A stretch of 64,000 bases of DNA from Microbacterium timonense (GTDB lineage: Bacteria > Actinomycetota > Actinomycetes > Actinomycetales > Microbacteriaceae), in contig NZ_OLMV01000002.1 of assembly GCF_900292075.1 (NCBI RefSeq), forward strand, positions 704,223-768,222, given 5' to 3'. Under the pieces are notes generated by a model that worked only from the letters and a program-made list of their open reading frames with translations, was not told where the DNA came from and did not search any database. Positions 7,653-15,558 of the stretch are shown in pieces. The stretch's first letter is position 1; the number at the start of each line of letters is the position of its first letter. The position numbers and the translations under genes are program-made.

Positions 7653-9275
7653 GTGACCGTCGACGACGCCCCCGCCCCGACGCGCCGTGCGCGCCGGGCG
7701 CAGACGGGTGCCGTTCCGGCCGCCGTCGGGACGGATGCCCCGGACCCCGGCATCCTCACGATCCCGGACGCCGTGGCGGTGCCCGCACCGTCGAACACCG
7801 TGACCGGGGCGCTCGTCGACGCCGAGACGGCCGCCGCCCCGACGGTGCCGCAGTACGAGCCGGCCCCCGACCCCTCGCTGTCGATCGGGGGCGGACTGCT
7901 GCCGCAGCCCGACGACGCCCCCGCGCCGGCGTCCGCTCGCCGGGTGGCGCTGGCCTGGGTGGACGAGAGCCGCGTCGGCCGCGCGGGCGCGCCGGGCGAT
8001 CTCGCCGCCGCTTCGATGCCGTACGTCACGGTGGAGTCAGACCTCCTCGCCGACGCCCCGCGTCGCTCGCCGCTGCGCGCGGGCGTGATCGTGCCGACCC
8101 TCGTCATCGCCGGGCTCGTCGGCGCGTACGCCGGGACCACGCTGCTGTGGCCGCTGCACGCGGTCGCCCCCACCGTCACCGCCGTCGAGGTGCAGCCGAT
8201 CGCCGCACCTGCCGCGGCGCCCGCGTGGCCGGCCCAGGGCAGCGCGGCAGAGGCCGTCGCCGGCATGCCCGGCACGCTGGCCTCCAGCGCCGATCCGGAC
8301 GCCATCGCCAGCATCACCAAGGTGGTCACCGCGCTCGCCGTGCTCGAGGAGATGCCGCTGGGGCCGGGCGAGCAGGGACCGGAGTTCCGCTTCACCTCCG
8401 CCGACCGGTCCCGCTACTGGCAGTACCGCAGCGACGGCGAATCCGCGCTGGACGTGCCCGTGAACGGCTCGCTCACCCAGTACCAGATGCTCGAGGGCAT
8501 GCTGGTCGGGTCTGCCAACAACTACGCGGACCGGCTCGCGCAGACCATCTGGCCCTCGGATGCCGTCTACGCGTCGGCGGCGAACGCATGGCTGTCGTCG
8601 CACGGTGTGCCCGGGATCACCGTGTACGAGCCGACCGGGATGGACCCGCGCAACACCGCCAGTCCCGAGGCGCTCGTGACGCTTGCGCAGAAGGCACTGG
8701 CCCATCCGGTGATCGCCGAGATCGTCGCGAAGCAGTCGGTGGACCTTCCGGGGGCCGGTCACGTCGAGAACACCAACGGTCTGCTCGCCGACCCGGGAGT
8801 GGTGGGGGTGAAGACCGGCACGCTGGATGCCTGGAACCTGCTCTCGGCGAAGGACGTGACGATCGGCGACACGACGGTGCGCCTCTATGCCTCGGTGCTC
8901 GGCCAGCCGGATGACGAGAGCCGTCTGGCGGCATCCCGCGCCCTCTACGCGCAGATGGAGCAGGAGCTGCAGCTGAAGCCGTCGGTGGCCGCCGGCACCG
9001 TCGCCGGCGTCGTCGAGACGCTGTGGGGCGACGAGGTCGACATCGTGACCTCCGAAGACGCCTCCGTCATCCTCTGGAACGGGCGCACCGGCACGGTGGA
9101 GACCACCTACCACCTGGGCGACAGCCGCGACGCCGGCGACGTCGTCGGCTCGCTGGGGGTGACAGGGCCGCTGGATGACACCACGGTCGACCTGGAGCTC
9201 GCGGCCGACATCACCGACCCGTCGCCGTGGTGGCGGCTGACCCACCCGCTGGATCTGTTCGGCCTGAACGACTGA
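7653..9275 (+). CDS. Membrane-anchored D-alanyl-D-alanine carboxypeptidase-like serine hydrolase
   Basis: A 540-residue protein. About 150 Pro/Ala/Asp-rich cytoplasmic residues precede one membrane helix (VIVPTLVIAGLVGAYAGTTLLW), so the catalytic part is extracellular. Active-site motifs of the penicillin-binding fold are in order: SITK with nucleophile Ser220, SANN at 287, KTGT at 387. Family members trim or cross-link peptidoglycan stem peptides. The GTG at 7653 is six bases after TATCTT, suggesting a leaderless mRNA; an in-frame ATG at 7632 is less likely. The long cytoplasmic N-tail is unusual for a DacA-type enzyme and may dock cell-division partners. Confidence 0.85.
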   Translation: MTVDDAPAPTRRARRAQTGAVPAAVGTDAPDPGILTIPDAVAVPAPSNTVTGALVDAETAAAPTVPQYEPAPDPSLSIGGGLLPQPDDAPAPASARRVALAWVDESRVGRAGAPGDLAAASMPYVTVESDLLADAPRRSPLRAGVIVPTLVIAGLVGAYAGTTLLWPLHAVAPTVTAVEVQPIAAPAAAPAWPAQGSAAEAVAGMPGTLASSADPDAIASITKVVTALAVLEEMPLGPGEQGPEFRFTSADRSRYWQYRSDGESALDVPVNGSLTQYQMLEGMLVGSANNYADRLAQTIWPSDAVYASAANAWLSSHGVPGITVYEPTGMDPRNTASPEALVTLAQKALAHPVIAEIVAKQSVDLPGAGHVENTNGLLADPGVVGVKTGTLDAWNLLSAKDVTIGDTTVRLYASVLGQPDDESRLAASRALYAQMEQELQLKPSVAAGTVAGVVETLWGDEVDIVTSEDASVILWNGRTGTVETTYHLGDSRDAGDVVGSLGVTGPLDDTTVDLELAADITDPSPWWRLTHPLDLFGLND

Positions 9276-9287
9276 GCGCGGCTCGGC

Positions 9288-9704
9288 TCAGTCCGCGGCC
9301 GGGTGGCCGACGACGCCCTTGCGCAGAAGCGCGTTGCCGTACTTGCGGGTCTCGCCGGTGCGCACGATGACGTAGGCGCCTCTCGCGAGCTCGTAGTACT
9401 CGAAGCGGTCGACGTAACGGGGGCTGTCCGTTCCCGCCGCAGCCGCGAGCTCCCGCTGGACCTCCAGCACCTCGCCGTCGGCAGAGGCCATCAGGTCCAG
9501 CGCGGGCGCGTCGTCCAGCGGCAGCACCGAGCGCACGGCCGAGACGACCTCGGGTGTCGTGGTGCCGGGCAGGTCCACGACGCGCGCGCCGATCGCCCAC
9601 GCCGGGAAGTGCGCGTCGGCGACGACCACCGCGTCGGAGTGGCCCATGCGATCCAGGTGGAGCAGCAGCTCCCCCGTCAGCAGCGGGTTGATGCCCTCGA
9701 GCAT
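9288..9704 (-). CDS. fucU: L-fucose mutarotase (RbsD/FucU family)
   Basis: A 138-residue protein with the family opening MLEGINPLLTGELLLHLDRMGHSDAVVVADAHFPA, in which the MGHSD histidine/aspartate are the conserved catalytic-site residues, and the closing YGNALLRKGVV. It interconverts L-fucose anomers in the cytosol, supplying the form oxidised by the dehydrogenase. It is the last gene of the minus-strand fucose operon, 13 bp after the aldo/keto reductase. AAGGG precedes the ATG. Confidence 0.92.
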   Translation of the reverse strand: MLEGINPLLTGELLLHLDRMGHSDAVVVADAHFPAWAIGARVVDLPGTTTPEVVSAVRSVLPLDDAPALDLMASADGEVLEVQRELAAAAGTDSPRYVDRFEYYELARGAYVIVRTGETRKYGNALLRKGVVGHPAAD

Positions 9705-9717
9705 GCGCGTCCCTTCG

Positions 9718-10680
9718 TCAGCGGATGAGGCGTTCGGCCGCCAGATCGTCCCACAGCGAGGACGGGATGTCGAATGCCATGAGCTCCGCGTTGCGGCGCA
9801 GCTGCTCGGGGCGGCTGCCGCCGACGACGACCGAACGCACCGCGCGGTCGCGCAGCGGGAACTGCACGGCGGCGGCCGGCAGCGGCACGTCGTGCGCGCG
9901 GCACACGGCGACGATCCGCTGCAGGCGCTCCCACAGCTCCTCCGGCATCCGTCCGTACTCGTACCGGTCCTCGCGCGACGGTTCGTCCTTCGCGAGCAGG
10001 CCCGAGTTGAAGATGGATGCCGCCACCACGCCGGTGCCGCGCTCGTGGCAGGCCGGCAGCACCGCCTCAGCCGCCGGCTGCTCGAGGAGCGTGTAGCGCC
10101 CCGCGATCATGACGAGATCGAGATCGGCGCGCTCGACCGCCGCGGCGAGCGCGGACGCGGTCATCGAGCCGATGCCGATGGCATCGACCGTCCCCTCGGC
10201 CCGGAGCCGCTCCAGCGCGGGGAACGCCTCCTGCAGCGCCAGCTCGAGATCGTGACGCTCGGGGTCGTGGAGGTAGAGGATGTCGACGCGGTCGAGCCCG
10301 AGGCGCTCGAGCGACTCATCCAGGCTCGCGCGGATCCCGGCCTCCGAGAAGTCCCATTCGCGGCGGACCGTCGTGCGCACGTGGAAGTCGGAGGCGAGAT
10401 CCAGTCCGCCGTCGTCATCGGGGTTCGGGCGCAGCAGCCGCCCTGCCTTCGTCGAGAGCACGAACTCGTCGCGAGGCTTGGTGCGCAGGAAGGCGCCGAG
10501 CCGCCGTTCGGACAGGCCCAGCCCGTAGTGCGGGGCGGTGTCGAAGTAGCGGATGCCGCTCTCCCACGCGGCGTCGAGGATCGCCCACGCCTGCTCGTCG
10601 CTCAGCTCCCGGAAGAGGTTGCCGACGTTGGCGGCGCCGTACCCCAGCCGGGTCAGCGCGGAGACCTCAGGCCGCGACAT
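9718..10680 (-). CDS. Aldo/keto reductase, probable L-fucose (D-threo-aldose) 1-dehydrogenase
   Basis: A 320-residue TIM-barrel [22 protein letters not shown] and [21 protein letters not shown] hold the conserved Asp and Tyr; the catalytic Lys is in STKAGRLLR and His in YLHDPE. The sequence matches the D-threo-aldose / L-fucose dehydrogenase branch rather than xylose reductases. It would oxidise L-fucose to L-fucono-1,5-lactone with NAD(P). The start lies 14 bp inside the fuconate dehydratase gene, so the two are coupled. Function is strongly supported by the complete pathway around it. Confidence 0.85.
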   Translation of the reverse strand: MSRPEVSALTRLGYGAANVGNLFRELSDEQAWAILDAAWESGIRYFDTAPHYGLGLSERRLGAFLRTKPRDEFVLSTKAGRLLRPNPDDDGGLDLASDFHVRTTVRREWDFSEAGIRASLDESLERLGLDRVDILYLHDPERHDLELALQEAFPALERLRAEGTVDAIGIGSMTASALAAAVERADLDLVMIAGRYTLLEQPAAEAVLPACHERGTGVVAASIFNSGLLAKDEPSREDRYEYGRMPEELWERLQRIVAVCRAHDVPLPAAAVQFPLRDRAVRSVVVGGSRPEQLRRNAELMAFDIPSSLWDDLAAERLIR

Positions 10681-11962
10681 GCGCGCTCTCGAACTCGTAG
10701 GCGGCGCGGCTCTCTGCCTTCATCTCCATGCCGGCGCCGGGCGCCAGCGGTGCGACGTAGACGCCGCCGCGGACGTCGGTGGGAACGACGAAGTGCTCGT
10801 GCAGGTGGTCGACGTACTCGATCATGCGACCTTCTCTGCTGCCGCTGACGGCGATGAAGTCGAACATCGACAGGTGCTGCACCGCTTCGCACAGCCCCAC
10901 GCCGCCCGCGTGCGGGCACACCGGCACGCCGAACTTGGCCGCCAGCAGCAGGTTGGCGATGTTCTCGTTGACGCCACCGACGCGCGCGGCGTCGATCTGC
11001 ATCACGCCGATGGCGCCGGCCTGCAGCAGCTGCTTGAAGATCACGCGGTTCTGCGCGTGCTCGCCCGTGGCGACCCGCAGCGGCGCCACGCCGCGCGCGA
11101 TCTCGGCGTGCCCCAGCACGTCGTCGGGGCTGGTCGGCTCCTCGATCCACGCGGGCCGGAATTCGGCGAGCGCGCCCACCCATCGGATGGCCTCCGAGAC
11201 CTCCCAGCGCTGGTTCGCGTCGATCGCGATCGGGAAGTCCGGCCCGCACACCTCGCGCGCCACGCGGAAGCGCCGGATGTCGTCGTCGAGGTCGGCGCCC
11301 ACCTTGAGCTTGATCTGACCGAAGCCGTCGGCGATCGCCTCACGGCACAGCCGCGTCAGCTTCTCGTCCGAGTAACCGAGCCACCCCGGGCTGGTGGTGT
11401 ACGCCGGATAGCCGGTCTCCAGGAGCTGCTGCTCGCGGGCGGCGCGACCGGGCTCCGCATCGCGCAGGATGCGCAGCGCATCGTCGGGCGTGAGCGCGTT
11501 CGTGAGGTACCGGAAATCGACGAGTCCCACGATCTCTTCAGGGCTCATACGGGAGAGCAGCTGCCACAGCGGCAGCCCGGCCCGTTTGGCCTTGATGTCC
11601 CACAGCGCGTTGATCACCGCCCCGATGGCCATGTGCATCACGCCCTTCTCGGGGCCGAGCCATCGCAGCTGCGAGTCGCCGATGAGCTCGCGGTTCGTCG
11701 CACCCATGTCGTCGAGGAGCGGCTCGATGTCGCGTCCGACGAAGTGGCCGGCGAGGGTGTCGAGGGCGGCGACCTGCACGTCATTGCCCCGGCCGATCGT
11801 GAAGACGAAGGAGTGGCCGTCGACGCCGTCCGCGGCATCCGTCACGATGCGCAGGTAGGCCGCCGAGTAGTCGGGGTCGGGGTTCATCGCGTCCGAGCCG
11901 TCGAGACTGAGGGACGTGGGGAATCGGATGTCTGTCGTCTCGAAGGCGACGATGCGGCTCAC
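10667..11962 (-). CDS. L-fuconate dehydratase (enolase superfamily)
   Basis: A 431-residue mandelate-racemase-group enzyme. The N-terminus [20 protein letters not shown] followed by [13 protein letters not shown] is diagnostic of L-fuconate dehydratase. KLKVG supplies the base Lys; metal ligands are in [17 protein letters not shown] and ATGEHAQN; His is in [11 protein letters not shown]. It removes water from L-fuconate to give 2-keto-3-deoxy-L-fuconate. I chose GTG at 11962 because AGGAG lies eight bases upstream and the N-terminus then matches the family; GTG at 11983 has no ribosome site. First gene of its operon. Confidence 0.93.
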   Translation of the reverse strand: MSRIVAFETTDIRFPTSLSLDGSDAMNPDPDYSAAYLRIVTDAADGVDGHSFVFTIGRGNDVQVAALDTLAGHFVGRDIEPLLDDMGATNRELIGDSQLRWLGPEKGVMHMAIGAVINALWDIKAKRAGLPLWQLLSRMSPEEIVGLVDFRYLTNALTPDDALRILRDAEPGRAAREQQLLETGYPAYTTSPGWLGYSDEKLTRLCREAIADGFGQIKLKVGADLDDDIRRFRVAREVCGPDFPIAIDANQRWEVSEAIRWVGALAEFRPAWIEEPTSPDDVLGHAEIARGVAPLRVATGEHAQNRVIFKQLLQAGAIGVMQIDAARVGGVNENIANLLLAAKFGVPVCPHAGGVGLCEAVQHLSMFDFIAVSGSREGRMIEYVDHLHEHFVVPTDVRGGVYVAPLAPGAGMEMKAESRAAYEFESAHVAA

Positions 11963-12000
11963 GGGGTGGTCTCCTGCGGTCACGGCTCGGGGGTTCGAGC

Positions 12001-12040
12001 CGCTCGAAGTGTAAACATCCGATGTCTATACTGTCAATCA
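12001..12040. promoter_or_regulatory. Divergent fucose promoter with FadR/GntR-type operator ACATCCGATGT
   Basis: The 11-base palindrome ACATCCGATGT (12015-12025) sits between two promoters. Leftward, TTGACA (complement of 12032-12037) and TACACT (complement of 12008-12013) are 18 bases apart with the palindrome inside the spacer. Rightward, TATACT (12027-12032) starts two bases after it. Binding would block both operons. The same palindrome, with the alternate centre base, lies at the promoter of the GntR regulator (14612-14622), so the regulator is its likely ligand. Confidence 0.8.
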
Positions 12041-12096
12041 CGCCCGCGGGCCGTGACGGCATCGACGACGCCCCGCCTCGACAATTCAGGAGAGCC

Positions 12097-12957
12097 ATGA
12101 AGTTCGCGCGCCTCGGCGAGCCCGGTAGCGAGATCCCCGTCGTCCTGGACGGCGATCGGCACCTCGATCTGCGTCCGATCACATCCGACGTCGACGGACG
12201 CTTCCTCGCCGACGACCCCGTCGGCCGCACCGCCGCGGCTCTCGCGGCCGGTTCGCTTCCCGAGCTCGAAGGCGCGGGCGCCCTGCGCATCGGCGCGCCG
12301 ATCGCGCGGCCCGGGGCCGTCGTCTGCATCGGCATGAACTACGCCGCCCATGCCGCCGAGTCCGGCGCCACGCCGCCCAGCGTGCCGGTCATGTTCCTGA
12401 AGACCCCCAACACGGTCGTCGGTCCGAACGACACCGTGACCATTCCCCGCGGCAGCGAGAAGACGGACTGGGAGGTGGAGCTCGGCATCGTGGTCGGCCG
12501 GCAGGCCTCGTACCTCGACTCGCCGGCCGACGCGGCCGCGCACATCGCCGGGTACGTCACCGCCAACGACATCTCTGAGCGAACCTTCCAGCTCGAGATC
12601 TCGGGCGGCCAGTGGTCCAAGGGCAAGTGCGCCCCCGGCTTCAACCCGACGGGCCCCTGGCTGGTCACCCCGGACGAGGTCGACCCGCAGGCGCTGCGGC
12701 TGCAGAGCCGTGTCAACGGCGAGCCGCGTCAGGACTCGTCGACGGCCGACATGATCTTCCCGGTCGACCACATCGTGTGGCACTTGTCGCAGTTCCTCAC
12801 TCTCGAGCCGGGCGACCTCGTCCTCACCGGGACGCCGCAGGGGGTCGCCCTCTCCGGACGCTTCCCGTATCTCGCCCCGGGCGATGTGGTCGACATCGAG
12901 ATCGAGGGTCTGGGCGCGCAGCGACAGGAGTTCGTGGCGTGGGAGGCGACCCGATGA
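12097..12957 (+). CDS. 2,4-diketo-3-deoxy-L-fuconate hydrolase (FAH family)
   Basis: A 286-residue fumarylacetoacetate-hydrolase-family protein. MKFARLGEPGSEIPVV at the start, VVCIGMNYAAHAAESG, and the metal-site run KTDWEVELGIVVGRQ (Glu ligands) are clear; GFNPTGPWLVTPDEV and VLTGTPQGVALSG close the active site. In this pathway it cleaves 2,4-diketo-3-deoxy-L-fuconate to pyruvate and L-lactate. AGGAG precedes the ATG. First gene of the rightward operon; its stop overlaps the next start by 4 bp. Confidence 0.9.
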   Translation: MKFARLGEPGSEIPVVLDGDRHLDLRPITSDVDGRFLADDPVGRTAAALAAGSLPELEGAGALRIGAPIARPGAVVCIGMNYAAHAAESGATPPSVPVMFLKTPNTVVGPNDTVTIPRGSEKTDWEVELGIVVGRQASYLDSPADAAAHIAGYVTANDISERTFQLEISGGQWSKGKCAPGFNPTGPWLVTPDEVDPQALRLQSRVNGEPRQDSSTADMIFPVDHIVWHLSQFLTLEPGDLVLTGTPQGVALSGRFPYLAPGDVVDIEIEGLGAQRQEFVAWEATR

Positions 12958-13712
12958 GCGCACAGCTGGAGGGCCTCGTCGCCATCGTGACCGGCGGAGC
13001 ATCGGGCATCGGCGCGGCGATCGCCGCCGCGCTGGCTGACGAGGGTGCGCAGGTCGCCGTGCTCGACCGCGACCCGTCGGGCGCCGACCCGCGCTTCACC
13101 GCCGTGGCCGCCGACGTGTCGGACCGTGCCGGCGTGGAGCGCGCCGTCGCCGACGTCGCCGGGAGGTTCGGCCGCATCGACATCCTCGTGAACAACGCCG
13201 GCATCGGCGCGCAGGGCGACATCGCCGCCAACGACGACGACGAGTGGGCGCGCGTCCTGTCCGTCAACGTCACCGGCATCGCCCGCGTCACGGCGGCGGC
13301 ACTGCCGTGGCTGCGGCAGTCGCCGTCGGCCGCGGTCTGCAACACCTCGTCGATCGCGGCGACCGCCGGCCTTCCGCAGCGGGCGCTGTACAGCGCATCC
13401 AAGGGCGCCGTGCTGTCGCTGACGCGCGCGATGGCGGCCGATCACCTGCGCGAGGGCATCCGGGTCAATGCCGTCAACCCGGGGACGGCCGACACGCCGT
13501 GGGTCGGCCGCCTGCTCTCGACGGCCCCGGACCCCGCGGCCGAGCGCGCCGCGCTCGAGGCTCGGCAGCCGCATGGCCGGCTGGTGTCGGCCGACGAGGT
13601 CGCCGGCGCCGTGCTGTACCTGGTGAGCCCACGATCCGGCTCCACCACGGGCACCTACATCGAGGTCGACGGCGGGATGTCGGGGCTGCGGCTGCGTCCG
13701 GCGCAGTCCTGA
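12954..13712 (+). CDS. SDR, probable 2-keto-3-deoxy-L-fuconate dehydrogenase
   Basis: A 252-residue classical SDR: TGGASGIGAAIAAALADEG (NAD site), NNAGIG, catalytic Ser in CNTSSIAATAGLP, YSASKGA (Tyr/Lys), and NPGTADTPWVGRLLS, a loop seen in keto-deoxy-fuconate dehydrogenases. It would oxidise 2-keto-3-deoxy-L-fuconate at C4 to the 2,4-diketo acid, feeding the translationally coupled hydrolase upstream. It converges on the lactonase gene with a 4-bp gap. Confidence 0.87.
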   Translation: MSAQLEGLVAIVTGGASGIGAAIAAALADEGAQVAVLDRDPSGADPRFTAVAADVSDRAGVERAVADVAGRFGRIDILVNNAGIGAQGDIAANDDDEWARVLSVNVTGIARVTAAALPWLRQSPSAAVCNTSSIAATAGLPQRALYSASKGAVLSLTRAMAADHLREGIRVNAVNPGTADTPWVGRLLSTAPDPAAERAALEARQPHGRLVSADEVAGAVLYLVSPRSGSTTGTYIEVDGGMSGLRLRPAQS

Positions 13713-13716
13713 CCGC

Positions 13717-14574
13717 TCAGCGCAGGTCGTACACGCGCTCGGCGTTCTCGGCGAGCACCGCGCGCTGGTGGTGGTCGCCGACACGATCCGCCAGCCACGA
13801 CGACACGGCGTCGACCCACCGGCCGTAGGGCGTCGAGACGGGCCAGTCGCCGCCGAACAGCAGCCGATCGGGTCCGAAAGCGTCCAGGGCGACGTCGAGG
13901 AACGGTCGCAGCTGCGCGTCGGTCCACTCCCCCTGGGCCTCGGCCGGCAGCCCCGAGAGCTTGCACACGACGTTCGGCCGCAGGGCCAGGTCGCGCAGCG
14001 ACTCGGCCCACGGGGTGCCGTCGGCCGGATCCGGCGCCTGCGCCGTTCCCACCTCGGGCTTGCCCAGGTGGTCGAGCACGATGGTGAGCTCGGGCACCGC
14101 GTCGGCGAGGTCGACGACGTCGGGCAGCTGCTGCCAGCGCACGCAGGCGTCGAAGACGAGGCCGGCGGATGCCACCGCGCGCGCACCGTCGCGGAACCCC
14201 GGCGCTGCGGCGAACCCGGCCGGCTCGGACTGCAGCAGCCGACGCACTCCGACCACGAGAGGCCGCTCGGCGTACGCGGCCAGGTGCGCCTCCGTGGCCC
14301 GCGGGTCTTCGAGCGGGGCGTGCGCCACGATGCCGCGCAGCGCCACGCGCGGTGCTAGGGAGGCGACCCAGTCCACCTCGGCGATGGACTGCTCGGGCAG
14401 GCAGTCGGCCTGGACGAAGACGAACCCGTACGCCGCGTCAGGGCCCTCCGCCACGGCCTCATCGAGGTCTTCCGGTCCGAAAGATCGGAGCAGCGGACCC
14501 TCGAGCCATTCGTAGGTCAGAACCCCGGGGTCCCACAGGTGCAGATGTCCGTCCACGACGCGCATGAGGACCAT
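13717..14574 (-). CDS. Amidohydrolase family protein, probable L-fuconolactonase
   Basis: A 285-residue amidohydrolase-2 TIM barrel. VVDGHLHLWDPG gives the HxH motif, IVLDHLGKPEVG the second-shell His, and LLFGGDWPVSTPYG the metal-site Asp. The family hydrolyses sugar lactones; next to fuconate dehydratase and fucose dehydrogenase the substrate is most likely L-fucono-1,5-lactone. Start choice lies between ATG 14574 (GGTGGCGG upstream) and ATG 14565. Its promoter region is shared with the divergent GntR regulator and its operator. Confidence 0.85.
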   Translation of the reverse strand: MVLMRVVDGHLHLWDPGVLTYEWLEGPLLRSFGPEDLDEAVAEGPDAAYGFVFVQADCLPEQSIAEVDWVASLAPRVALRGIVAHAPLEDPRATEAHLAAYAERPLVVGVRRLLQSEPAGFAAAPGFRDGARAVASAGLVFDACVRWQQLPDVVDLADAVPELTIVLDHLGKPEVGTAQAPDPADGTPWAESLRDLALRPNVVCKLSGLPAEAQGEWTDAQLRPFLDVALDAFGPDRLLFGGDWPVSTPYGRWVDAVSSWLADRVGDHHQRAVLAENAERVYDLR

Positions 14575-14611
14575 TGTGCCGCCACCGCGCGGTACCCCGT
14601 GGGGCGCCACG

Positions 14612-14629
14612 ACATCGGATGTCTATGAT
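14612..14629 (+). promoter_or_regulatory. GntR regulator promoter with autoregulatory operator ACATCGGATGT
   Basis: The palindrome ACATCGGATGT (14612-14622) is followed at once by TATGAT (14624-14629), a near-consensus -10. The GTG start at 14636 lies six bases further, so the transcript probably begins at the start codon. The site matches 12015-12025, implying autoregulation together with control of the lactonase in the other direction. Confidence 0.75.
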
Positions 14630-14635
14630 GGGCGC

Positions 14636-15313
14636 GTGGCCGTGACCGACGAAGCGATCGAGAAGATCAAAGACATGATCGTCAGCGGCGAGCTCGCCCC
14701 GGGATCACGCCTGCCTCCCGAGAAGGATCTCGCCGAGCGCCTCGGCCTCTCGCGCAGCTCGATGCGCGAGGCCGTCAAGGCGCTGGAGGTCATCCGGGTG
14801 CTCGACGTGCGGCGCGGCGACGGCACGTACGTCACGAGCCTCGAGCCCAAGCTGCTGCTGGAGGCGATCTCGTTCGTCGTGGACCTTCACGACGACGACT
14901 CGCTGCTGGAGATCTTCGCGGTGCGCCGCGTGCTCGAATCCCACGCCACCGGGCTCGCCGCCCAGCGCGCGAGCGCCGGCGACGTCGCAATGCTGGATGC
15001 CGAGATCGGCGAGGTGGCCCCCGACACCGACATCGAGACCCTGGTCGAGCACGACGTACGGTTCCACAGCGCCATCGCGCGCCTGGCGGGCAACGACTAC
15101 CTCGCGAGCCTCCTCGAGAGCCTCACCAGCCAGACCGTGCGCGCCCGCGTGTGGCGCGGCCTCACGCAGGCCGGTGCCGTCGAGCGCACCCTGGCCGAGC
15201 ACCGGGCGATCCTCGACGCGATCGCCGACAACGACATGGAGCTGGCCACCGCTACCGCCCAGGTGCACATCTCCGGCATCGAGCGCTGGCTCCGTCAGGC
15301 CCGCGACGCCTGA
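14636..15313 (+). CDS. FadR-subfamily GntR transcriptional regulator of fucose genes
   Basis: A 225-residue protein. The winged helix at residues 5-70 includes IVSGELAPGSRLPPEKDLAERLGLSRSSMREAVKAL, the GntR signature. The all-helical FCD ligand domain follows, with metal-site residues in LESHATGLAAQ, HDVRFHSAIARLAGND and LAEHRAILDAI. Such regulators usually release DNA on binding a sugar acid, here perhaps fuconate or a keto-deoxy acid (inference). The GTG start is leaderless. The shared operator links it to both fucose operons. Confidence 0.9.
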   Translation: MAVTDEAIEKIKDMIVSGELAPGSRLPPEKDLAERLGLSRSSMREAVKALEVIRVLDVRRGDGTYVTSLEPKLLLEAISFVVDLHDDDSLLEIFAVRRVLESHATGLAAQRASAGDVAMLDAEIGEVAPDTDIETLVEHDVRFHSAIARLAGNDYLASLLESLTSQTVRARVWRGLTQAGAVERTLAEHRAILDAIADNDMELATATAQVHISGIERWLRQARDA

Positions 15314-15384
15314 GCCGCGCCACCGGTGCGGGCAGCGGCATCCCCTGCCTGCATGGGCGTCGTTCCCCGCCTCCTTGTCGCCGC

Positions 15385-15460
15385 GTGCACGGGATGTTGC
15401 CGAGCGCACCGGATGTTCGCGCGCACAACCCGTGCACTCGGCGACAACCCGTGCACTCGG
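15385..15460. repeat. Hairpin element of 32-base arms built from a 19-base word
   Basis: Arm 15385-15416 begins GTGCACGGGATGTTGCCGAG; arm 15425-15456 is its inverse with about 27 of 32 positions complementary and an 8-base loop. Within the right arm the word ACAACCCGTGCACTCGG is directly repeated at 15425 and 15444, a 19-base period. It lies in the 245-bp gap between the convergent GntR and GH27-like genes, so it could serve as a two-way terminator, but its repeated-word structure is more elaborate than a terminator needs. Nothing else is seen in this gap. Confidence 0.75.
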
Positions 15461-15558
15461 TGAGCGGATCGGTGCGAGCGAGGTCCGCGGCCGACAGCCA
15501 GGCCGGACCGGGAGTGTCCGGGTGACGGGCGCCTCAGCCCGCCACCCGGACCGGAAGG

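Noticed and set aside
12729..14186. A 485-codon minus-strand frame across the SDR and lactonase genes
   Set aside because: Composition is low-complexity, and both real genes are strongly supported in other frames.
15385..15460. Attachment site of an integrated element
   Set aside because: No integrase, no tRNA and no second direct copy flanking a segment in this window.
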